This document shows positions 19,114 through 24,714 of a DNA stretch of 24,714 nucleotides, one piece after another. This stretch comes from a virus, in IMG/VR virus record IMGVR_UViG_3300040807_002199, positions 1 through 24,714 of that record. The stretch is one strand, 5' to 3'. Numbering within the stretch: the stretch's first letter is position 1; every line of letters starts with the position of its first letter. The notes beneath the pieces were generated by a model. That model saw only the letters and a program-made list of their open reading frames with translations. It was not told the DNA's origin and ran no database searches. The position numbers were made by a program, and so were the translations under genes.

Positions 19114-19397
19114 TAGTTGTATGATAATTTAGATTTTTCTGGGTTAACTGTTTTCATCTTCACTATGCGCTCAAGGAAGTCAACATAATCTTCTGAGTAT
19201 TTTGACTCCTTCTCGTAGCAAACTTTATGTTCTATCTCTGAGTATGCCATGCCAGCGATGATGCCGAAGAGGATTGCAGCTTCCTCGTCAATAGAAGTCT
19301 CTTTTCCTTTGATGTCGAGCTTATAGCGTTCGATCTCTAAGAAGGCTATCGCTTTGGCTTTAGCAAAATCAATTTTGAATATCTCTTCAATTTCCAT
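19113..19397 (-). CDS. Hypothetical helical protein
   Basis: Encodes 94 residues, mainly helical (IDFAKAKAIAFLEIERYKLD and a hydrophobic ILFGIIAGMAYSEIEHKVCY). The first 11 bases overlap the end of the helicase gene, and its stop overlaps the next start, so it is part of the tightly coupled run. A GGAG lies about seven bases before the ATG. No family is recognised; position suggests a helicase or nuclease partner. Confidence 0.55.
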   Translation of the reverse strand: MEIEEIFKIDFAKAKAIAFLEIERYKLDIKGKETSIDEEAAILFGIIAGMAYSEIEHKVCYEKESKYSEDYVDFLERIVKMKTVNPEKSKLSYN

Positions 19398-20670
19398 GTA
19401 GCATCTCCATGTTTTGTATTTTCTTATTTATCGCTTTCACAACGTGTTCTTCAATCGAGTCAGCGGCCACAATGATTTGCTGAACCGCATCTGACTTAGC
19501 ACCGTTTCGGTGAATCCTCCCCAAGCACTGTAAGTAGTGCTTTGCTGAGAACGTGGGGCTAATCAGAGAGACTCTGGGTCGCTCTCCATTAACATCGTGG
19601 AGAGATATGCCTGTCCCCCCAGCCGCGATATTAACTACGAGAACCTCGACCTTATCTTCTTGAAAAGAATCAATCGCCTCTTGCCGTTCGGAAGCAGTCT
19701 GCCTACCGTCAATCTTGAGGCAGTCGAGCCTGGTGCAGAGGGCATCTACCGTGTCTGAGAAGTTTACGAATAGAACAACGCTGTTCCCCTCTAGCCTCAA
19801 CTCTTCGGCCATGTCCGCCAGGTCAGGAACCTTCATAGCTTCTGCTAACTGTCTAGCCCTCAACAGGTTCACCAGAACGTGTTCGCTATCCTCGACTGTA
19901 TGGTCTTCCAGTAGCTTGTCTATGATCTCAGGGGTGATGCCCAGTTCGTCATAGGCTTTGATAATATCTTTATAGCTGGAGAATTGTATCGGCTTTACGA
20001 AGACCCGGTTATGCTTGAAGGAGTCGGGGAAGTCTTTCACTGTCAGTTTTTTGACGTTGGAAGAATACATCTTCTCTTTGATGGCGGGTAAGGTGTTCTT
20101 CCGAACGCAGATCCACTGGTTCCAATCGTTTTTCACACATCCATTCCTCTTCATCCAGGAGAACCACGACTCATCTTTATTGAGGTTATGAAGCCCCAAC
20201 ATGAAACCCAATGCCCTCATCTCTGTTGGGTCTTCCGCTGCCGTAGCGGACATCCCGTGAACCCTATACCCCTGCTGGACTAAAGAGATTAGCATCTGGG
20301 CATTCTGGGTGAACGGAGACTTACAGGCGTGAATTTCATCAATAAAGACTAAGCACTTGGGGGGTAGGTTCCAAGTCATTAGCTTTTTTCCCTTCTTACT
20401 CATCCACTGAGTTCTCCCATTGCGGATCTTCTCATAGTTCAATACAAAGCAAGGCTCCACACCATGCTCCTTCAACTCACGCTCCCATGAAGGGACTACT
20501 GCCTTTGGGCAGATAACTGCCACGGGACCATCCCAATCCAAGGCAAGGTGGGCTGCGACTACTGTTTTGCCAGTGCCGACACTGGATGTGTCTAGGGTAT
20601 TCTGGCCTTTAGTGTGTGCCGCTACAAAGAATCCTTTGGACTCTTCCTGCTTCAAAAATAGAGATTTCAT
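19387..20670 (-). CDS. SNF2-like superfamily 2 helicase
   Basis: Encodes 427 residues. Motif I SSVGTGKT (29-36), motif Ia VAVICPKAVVPSW, motif II DEIH (111-114), motif III SAT (141-143), motif V AAGGTGISL (349-357) and motif VI QCLGRIHRNG (381-390) are all present in order, so both RecA-like domains are intact. The arrangement resembles phage SNF2/DEAD-type DNA translocases, used in replication start or fork remodelling. There is no extra nuclease or zinc domain. It starts five bases after the clamp stop with a purine-rich GGGGGA in front of the ATG. Likely partners are the clamp upstream and the nuclease pieces downstream. Confidence 0.85.
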   Translation of the reverse strand: MKSLFLKQEESKGFFVAAHTKGQNTLDTSSVGTGKTVVAAHLALDWDGPVAVICPKAVVPSWERELKEHGVEPCFVLNYEKIRNGRTQWMSKKGKKLMTWNLPPKCLVFIDEIHACKSPFTQNAQMLISLVQQGYRVHGMSATAAEDPTEMRALGFMLGLHNLNKDESWFSWMKRNGCVKNDWNQWICVRKNTLPAIKEKMYSSNVKKLTVKDFPDSFKHNRVFVKPIQFSSYKDIIKAYDELGITPEIIDKLLEDHTVEDSEHVLVNLLRARQLAEAMKVPDLADMAEELRLEGNSVVLFVNFSDTVDALCTRLDCLKIDGRQTASERQEAIDSFQEDKVEVLVVNIAAGGTGISLHDVNGERPRVSLISPTFSAKHYLQCLGRIHRNGAKSDAVQQIIVAADSIEEHVVKAINKKIQNMEMLHGN

Positions 20671-20675
20671 TCCCC

Positions 20676-21752
20676 CTACTTTCTCACGGGCATTACCACG
20701 TATTCGGTGTCCTCAGACAACACCCTGATCGGGTCAGCCGAGTCACCGACACAAATTGTAACGGACTCTCCCTTAGTCGTTTTCAAGAACTGCTGCATGT
20801 AGTGGGGCTGCAAGGCAGTGGAGAAACTTTGTCCTTCTCCCTCCACAACCTCGTTCGCTTCTCCTTCTTCGGGAGCTTTTGAGGTGATGGTGAGAGAACC
20901 GGAAACACACTCCAAGCGAGTTACCGGGGACTTCGGGTTTGAGAAGAGGGCTGTCCTGCGGAATGCTGAACTTAGCTCAAACTTATCAAAGGAAGCAATG
21001 CGGTCAGTATCCTCTGGTGAGGGCATCACCTTTCGGTAATCGGGGAACTCCGCAGCAATAGTTTTACTAAATACCTGGGTTGTTTTGGTCACCAGCCGGA
21101 CATAAGAACTTGCAACGTGGAACTCAATCTTCTCCTGCGAACCTGCCGCTTCAGAAATGATGTCTGCCGCCAAGGTAGGGAGGATTACTCCAGCCTTGGG
21201 GTGTTTTCCATCTTCAATCGAGCAGACGGACAGTCTCCTGCCATCTGTGGCGACTACGCGACATCCATTTTCGTCTGCCTCAAAATATACCCCATTGAGC
21301 ATGTGGCGTGTTGCATCGGCACTGGCGGCGAATACAACTGAGTTCAGAGCTTCTGAAAATCTTTCCCCGTTAAAATTAAAAACCTCTGGTTCCCCTGTCA
21401 GTGCGGGTCCACAATACTCATCCACCGGGAGTCCTTTGAGTTTCGCTGAGAAGCCCTCTGAGGATACCTCTATATCGTTTCGGACTTTCTTGATCTTTAC
21501 GGGACCAGACATTGACCCCACCAAGCTCCTCATTCGTGATCCGGGGATCAGGACGCTGCCTTCCTCTTTCACTTCAGCCGTATCCGTAGCTACGACTTCT
21601 TGGTCAAGGTTGGTCCCACTGATGGACAACTTGTCTCCCTCCGCTTTAAGGAGGACATTCCCCAAGGCGGGGAGATTGCTCTTGGGGGCGGTTGCTTTGT
21701 TCGCCGCGCTGAACAATCGCATTAATTTTTCTTTTTCGATTTCTAGTTTCAT
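20676..21752 (-). CDS. dnaN: DNA polymerase III beta-type sliding clamp
   Basis: Encodes 358 residues, close to the usual length of about 370. The bacterial clamp pattern is clear: MKLEIEKEKLMRLFSAANKA at the start, NLPALGNVLLKAEGDKLSIS, ATRHMLNGVYFEAD (147-160) with VVATDGRRLSV (166-176), FPDYRKVMP, and the terminal VVMPVR. Three clamp repeats fit the length. A ring clamp holds a polymerase on DNA. No clamp loader is in the window, so the host loader would be needed unless one lies outside. It overlaps the preceding gene by ATGA. A full-length beta clamp is uncommon in phages with a family A polymerase. Confidence 0.93.
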   Translation of the reverse strand: MKLEIEKEKLMRLFSAANKATAPKSNLPALGNVLLKAEGDKLSISGTNLDQEVVATDTAEVKEEGSVLIPGSRMRSLVGSMSGPVKIKKVRNDIEVSSEGFSAKLKGLPVDEYCGPALTGEPEVFNFNGERFSEALNSVVFAASADATRHMLNGVYFEADENGCRVVATDGRRLSVCSIEDGKHPKAGVILPTLAADIISEAAGSQEKIEFHVASSYVRLVTKTTQVFSKTIAAEFPDYRKVMPSPEDTDRIASFDKFELSSAFRRTALFSNPKSPVTRLECVSGSLTITSKAPEEGEANEVVEGEGQSFSTALQPHYMQQFLKTTKGESVTICVGDSADPIRVLSEDTEYVVMPVRK

Positions 21753-22027
21753 AATTCTTGATTACAGTTTTCTCTGGTTGGGTCTGTGTAAATTTCCAAT
21801 TCTGGGTAGGGAGTCTGCTCCTTCCCTTTTATTTCGTCAAGATGTTTTTTCCAGACGAGATCTTTTGCGTATCGAGTCAAGGTAGGTCTTCGGAGTCTTT
21901 CGCACTCTTGCGTCCTAGCTTCCAGTTCTCTGACCACAGAAAGAAACTTCTTCTTATCTGCGCCGCGCAAATGCTGGCAGAGTTCTTTAACTGCTTGGTT
22001 TACGTCTTTGTCTTTACTCACATTCAT
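21749..22027 (-). CDS. Hypothetical basic helical protein
   Basis: Encodes 92 residues, rich in Lys, Arg and Glu, helical up to about residue 70, then an acidic proline-containing tail (TPYPELEIYTDPTRENCNQE). The ATG overlaps the RuvC-like stop and its own stop overlaps the clamp start, both by ATGA; AAGGAG lies about ten bases upstream of the ATG. No family is recognised. Coupling to both neighbours suggests a role in replication or recombination. Confidence 0.55.
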   Translation of the reverse strand: MNVSKDKDVNQAVKELCQHLRGADKKKFLSVVRELEARTQECERLRRPTLTRYAKDLVWKKHLDEIKGKEQTPYPELEIYTDPTRENCNQEL

Positions 22028-22503
22028 TGGTATTTTCTCCTTCCAAATTCTGCTATCAGGTATGCGTCAATCATACCGTCGTGGGGTTTTGTGGATCTGC
22101 CTTTCTTTGTCCAATCTTCTTCTGGAGCAATTTCGGAAACCAAGTCGAGGGCGGCTGTTTTAGTTTGTCCAGCAGCTACCCTACCAAGAATTTCTACCTG
22201 CCATTCTCTTGGTTCTACGGCGGCGACAAGCCACTCTTTGATCTCACAAGCTCCAAGAAGTTTTCCAAAGTTGATGGACATTGACCTCATAGCTTGGCTA
22301 GACTTCGCATGTTTCAGAGGTTCTTCAATCAGGATAAAGGGTTCAGTGTTGAGGTCGAGAATCCACTTCTTGAACGCGGCAACATCAACCTCACGCTTTT
22401 CTTTCCGCTTTAGGATGGGCATGGGGCATTTATCAATGATCTTGCCGTGGGGGGAGATGGCGCATATACCCCCGTCGATGCCGTTGTCGATCCCAACAAT
22501 CAT
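22024..22503 (-). CDS. RuvC-like Holliday junction resolvase
   Basis: Encodes 159 residues, the normal length of RuvC. The RNase H-like fold is visible: MIVGIDNGIDGG (Asp6) as first strand, FILIEEP (Glu60/Glu61) as the second acidic site, and KPHDGMIDAYLIAEF near the C-terminus (Asp142, Asp146). These acidic residues bind two metal ions to cut four-way DNA junctions. Between them are a basic helix and a junction-binding part. In phages these enzymes clear branched DNA before packaging. It is coupled by ATGA overlaps to the gene before it and the gene after it. Confidence 0.85.
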   Translation of the reverse strand: MIVGIDNGIDGGICAISPHGKIIDKCPMPILKRKEKREVDVAAFKKWILDLNTEPFILIEEPLKHAKSSQAMRSMSINFGKLLGACEIKEWLVAAVEPREWQVEILGRVAAGQTKTAALDLVSEIAPEEDWTKKGRSTKPHDGMIDAYLIAEFGRRKYQ

Positions 22504-22799
22504 GAGTAGTGTTTTAAAAAGTCAGTGACAGTATCCGTTGGGTTACTGTTGTCCAGAGGGCCACACGGGGCAACTTCCTCCCCAGTCTCAGTTTCTTTCT
22601 TCCTCCGCTCGATTTCTCTCTTCAGATACCACTGGGCTTTCTCCAGGTCTTGAATGGTCGCCCCCTTGTGTTCCGCTCTCAAAATGTATTTCACCACGTT
22701 CCCCAAGCAAAAATTCATGTGTTCGGTGATCTGGATTACTTCAACACCAGAGGGGTGAGACTTGTAGTGAGTTGGGTGGTTAACAGCATCTCCTTTCAT
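22500..22799 (-). CDS. DUF3310 protein (nucleotide kinase-like family)
   Basis: Encodes 99 residues. VNHPTHYKSHPSGVEVIQIT and FCLGNVVKYILRAEHKG followed by DLEKAQWYLKREIER are the signature of DUF3310, small proteins widespread in phages. Some are labelled nucleotide kinase-like, but activity is not established. The C-terminal 30 residues are extra. It has a good Shine-Dalgarno (GGAGGA at 22806-22811 read on the minus strand) six bases before the ATG, unlike most genes in the window. It starts two bases after the stop of the terminase small-subunit-like gene. Confidence 0.85.
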   Translation of the reverse strand: MKGDAVNHPTHYKSHPSGVEVIQITEHMNFCLGNVVKYILRAEHKGATIQDLEKAQWYLKREIERRKKETETGEEVAPCGPLDNSNPTDTVTDFLKHYS

Positions 22800-22801
22800 A
22801 A

Positions 22802-23413
22802 TCAGTCCTCCACTTCAACGTCGATGATTTTACGGTTCTTGATTTTTACAGCTTCGCCTTTGCTGGCTTTTGAGTTGTTGAGAATCGAGATTTCAATGTG
22901 CTTGGTCCCTTTGTTGTTTTCTTTCGCGTTAATGCCGAACGACTCAAAGAGAAGTTTGTGATATGTCTCCAAGTCTTTTACGTTTCGGATTGGGGGGAGC
23001 TTACCAACTACATCTCGTAAGTGTTGGAGGTAGGCGTTCCCCAAGAACGAGCGAATCTTTTCTTGTTCGGTTAGACTTTTAGAGTCATCAATATTACGAA
23101 GAATAACCTCTGCCTCTTCTTTGTGCGCCTCAAGTTTGTCGGCACTGTTGAGGAAGTCGGGGTCAAGAATCTTTTTAGTCTGCTCTTGGAGTTCCGTGCT
23201 TACGGGGTCGTCGTCTTCAACTAAGTCGATGGGGTTATTGTTCACCTCTTCTTTTGAAGGCACGTTCATTTCTTTGAACCAGGCATACAGAGTCGAGCTT
23301 GAGATGCCCAGTTCTTTCGCAATGGAAGCCCTACCCCATCCGGCAGAGTCTAATTCTATCGCCCGTGCTATTTTTGCTTTCTTTTGGCGATCTCTTTCTT
23401 TTCTGGTAGCCAT
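22802..23413 (-). CDS. Terminase small subunit-like DNA-binding protein
   Basis: Encodes 203 residues. An N-terminal helix-turn-helix (about residues 15-50, with ELDSAGWGRASIAKELGIS and SSTLYAWFKEM) is followed by an acidic linker (NPIDLVEDDDPVS), a helical middle part that could form an oligomer, and a basic C-terminal part. This plan fits small terminase subunits, which bind the packaging start site and regulate the large subunit. The gene is 64 bp from the large subunit but points the other way, at the head of the minus-strand replication run. A Tn3/Hin-like or early transcription regulator is the main alternative. Confidence 0.55.
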   Translation of the reverse strand: MATRKERDRQKKAKIARAIELDSAGWGRASIAKELGISSSTLYAWFKEMNVPSKEEVNNNPIDLVEDDDPVSTELQEQTKKILDPDFLNSADKLEAHKEEAEVILRNIDDSKSLTEQEKIRSFLGNAYLQHLRDVVGKLPPIRNVKDLETYHKLLFESFGINAKENNKGTKHIEISILNNSKASKGEAVKIKNRKIIDVEVED

Positions 23414-23477
23414 ATTAAAATAGTCTGCCTCATGTATCTTTTAGTGCAACTAGAATCCTACGTGCTATTTTGTGTCC
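23414..23477. promoter_or_regulatory. Divergent control region between terminase-like genes
   Basis: This is the only gap between the minus-strand run and the plus-strand terminase, so it probably holds promoters for both. On the plus side TGCTATTTT could be an extended -10, with poor -35 candidates around TAGTGC. On the minus side TTGCAC and TATTTT are 21 bases apart, too far for a normal promoter. Confident promoter assignment is not possible. Confidence 0.4.
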
Positions 23478-24714
23478 ATGCCCGTCAATAAACTAGAACC
23501 CAGAGTCACCAACGCTGGTGATAAAATGATGGTGGGGGGATTGAAGATCCCTGTGACCAGCACCCTTACCGCACTCCTATACGGATTTGCGAATCATAAA
23601 AAACCAGAAGCTAAAGAATATTACTTTTGGCGCATTGCTGATGTTATATGGAATAACGAAGACCTGCCTGAGCCGCTCTTAGAGAGACATCCGTGGGCGG
23701 ACCTCATGATTAAAGAGGCGATAGCCAACAAGTATCTCGCAGTGGGGGGTTCGGCAAGTTCTAGTAAGTCACACACTATGGCAGCTTGGGGGATCGTGAA
23801 CTGGTTATCACGGCCCAGCGAAACCTTAGTCCTGATGACATCGACCACGCTTCGGGAGGCACGAAAAAGGATTTGGGGTTCAGTGATCTCTTTACTGTCA
23901 GTGGTGGAAGGGATGCCGGGTAAGATCAGGGACTCCATCGGAAACATCGCTTACATTAATGAAAAAGGCACTCTGATCGAGAAGGCTGGTCTTTCACTGA
24001 TCGCCGCAGAGAAGTCCAAGACAAGAGAAGCGGTAGGAAAGTTCATCGGTATTAAGCAGAAGAAGGTAATCTTGATCGGGGACGAGCTTTCGGAACTGAG
24101 TGAGGCAATCCTCAACGCTGGTCTGTCTAACCTGTCGAAGAACCCGGAACTTCAGATCATTGGTATGAGCAACCCGTCATCGAGGTTTGATGCGTTCGGG
24201 GTCTGGTCTGAGCCATTATTGGGATGGGAGTCTATGGACATCCTCCACGCAGATGAATGGAAAACAAAGTGGGGCGGCAAGTATATCCGGCTTGACGGTG
24301 AGCGCAGCCCCAACATCATGGCTGGGGAGACAAAGTATACCTACCTCCCAACAGAAGAGAAACTAGACGAGGACAAGAAGTTGCTGGGCGAAGAGTCGAG
24401 GGCATATATGCGAATGGTCCGCGCTGTGTTCTTCGATAGCGACGAGAACGAGGGCATATACCTGGAGTCGGAAATATCTCAGAGCGGAGCCATGAACCCT
24501 GCATCCTGGGCCGGGACTCCGGTTAAGGTCGCAGGACTAGACCCCGCTTTCACCAACGGAGGCGACCGCACGATTCTCTTTACGGGTCTGGTTGGATACT
24601 CGACCACGGGGCAGTTTGTTTTCGAGTTCGGGAAGCTATTTCAGCTAACAGATGACTCATCGAACAAGGCAGTGCCACGAACCTACCAGATCGTCACCCA
24701 GGTCATGAACATCT
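23478..24714 (+). CDS. Terminase large subunit, N-terminal 412 residues (3' end outside window)
   Basis: Open from the ATG at 23478 to the window edge without a stop. The packaging ATPase is clear: Walker A GGSASSSKSHT (90-100, a serine-rich form of G-x4-GK[S/T]), Walker B VILIGDE (197-203) and a coupling motif IIGMSNPSSRFD (227-238). The nuclease domain begins with VAGLDPAFTNGGDRTIL (351-367), where Asp355 is the first catalytic metal ligand. The enzyme pumps DNA into the prohead and cuts it. The start lies 64 bp from the divergent small-subunit-like gene. The rest of the nuclease domain, and presumably the portal gene, are beyond the window. Confidence 0.9.
   Translation, partial: MPVNKLEPRVTNAGDKMMVGGLKIPVTSTLTALLYGFANHKKPEAKEYYFWRIADVIWNNEDLPEPLLERHPWADLMIKEAIANKYLAVGGSASSSKSHTMAAWGIVNWLSRPSETLVLMTSTTLREARKRIWGSVISLLSVVEGMPGKIRDSIGNIAYINEKGTLIEKAGLSLIAAEKSKTREAVGKFIGIKQKKVILIGDELSELSEAILNAGLSNLSKNPELQIIGMSNPSSRFDAFGVWSEPLLGWESMDILHADEWKTKWGGKYIRLDGERSPNIMAGETKYTYLPTEEKLDEDKKLLGEESRAYMRMVRAVFFDSDENEGIYLESEISQSGAMNPASWAGTPVKVAGLDPAFTNGGDRTILFTGLVGYSTTGQFVFEFGKLFQLTDDSSNKAVPRTYQIVTQVMNI

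Noticed and set aside
21157-22528. Long plus-strand open frames opposite the clamp and RuvC-like genes (up to 256 codons)
   Set aside because: Antisense to well-supported conserved genes; composition is Ser/Phe-rich as expected for shadow frames.
23621-24504. Minus-strand frames opposite the large terminase
   Set aside because: The plus-strand frame has clear ATPase and nuclease motifs and is open to the edge.
1-24714. tRNA genes, integrase, attachment sites
   Set aside because: I saw no cloverleaf-like sequence, recombinase motif or duplicated att-like sequence; a covariance-model search (tRNAscan-SE) would be decisive.

Overview
The window reads as one continuous piece of a tailed double-stranded DNA phage (Caudoviricetes) genome, probably of a marine or freshwater phage. 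Reasons: the end of a probable capsid gene, small structural proteins that I recall from marine phages, a complete lysis cassette, a replication module and a large terminase. I see no tRNA, rRNA, insertion sequence or CRISPR array. A lipoprotein outer spanin implies a Gram-negative (two-membrane) host. A heptosyltransferase-like enzyme fits that too. The host cannot be named from the sequence.

Layout. Positions 1-11914 are mostly plus-strand virion and lysis genes: probable capsid C-terminus, small structural proteins, then a tail/appendage region (about 4.3-9.0 kb). Four proteins in that region carry long poly-serine tracts. Mixed with them are three modifying-enzyme genes: a methyltransferase-fold protein (minus strand), a sulfotransferase-like protein (plus) and a GT9-family glycosyltransferase (minus). 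Next comes lysis: holin, overlapping inner and outer spanins, an unknown protein and a zinc amidase endolysin, followed by an HNH/endonuclease VII-like gene. Positions 11911-23413 are one long minus-strand run read from right to left: terminase small-subunit-like protein, DUF3310, RuvC-like resolvase, a small unknown, a DnaN-type sliding clamp, an SNF2-like helicase, a PD-(D/E)XK nuclease in two pieces with four small ORFs between them, an unknown protein with an A/C-rich leader, a coiled-coil microprotein, an intrinsic terminator, a small ORF, family A DNA polymerase and an SF3 primase-helicase. From 23478 the terminase large subunit starts on the plus strand and runs off the window. If the genome is circular or permuted, the missing part would hold the terminase end, portal and capsid start.

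How it works together. The minus-strand genes form a replication and recombination set (polymerase, clamp, primase-helicase, helicase, nuclease, resolvase), tightly packed with many 4-base ATGA overlaps. The plus-strand genes build the particle and lyse the cell.

Most interesting points. (1) A RecB/Cas4-like iron-sulfur nuclease appears to be encoded as two separate polypeptides about 1.1 kb apart, with the presumed cluster cysteines divided 1+3 between them. (2) Four proteins have poly-Ser tracts built from different synonymous codon repeats, beside glycosyltransferase, sulfotransferase and methyltransferase genes. This suggests, but does not prove, a virion glycosylation/sulfation system. 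(3) A strong terminator sits directly against the start codon of the polymerase-primase segment and looks like an attenuator. Small genes of 52, 57 and 57 codons, and the edge-truncated terminase and capsid genes, were read directly from the nucleotide sequence.
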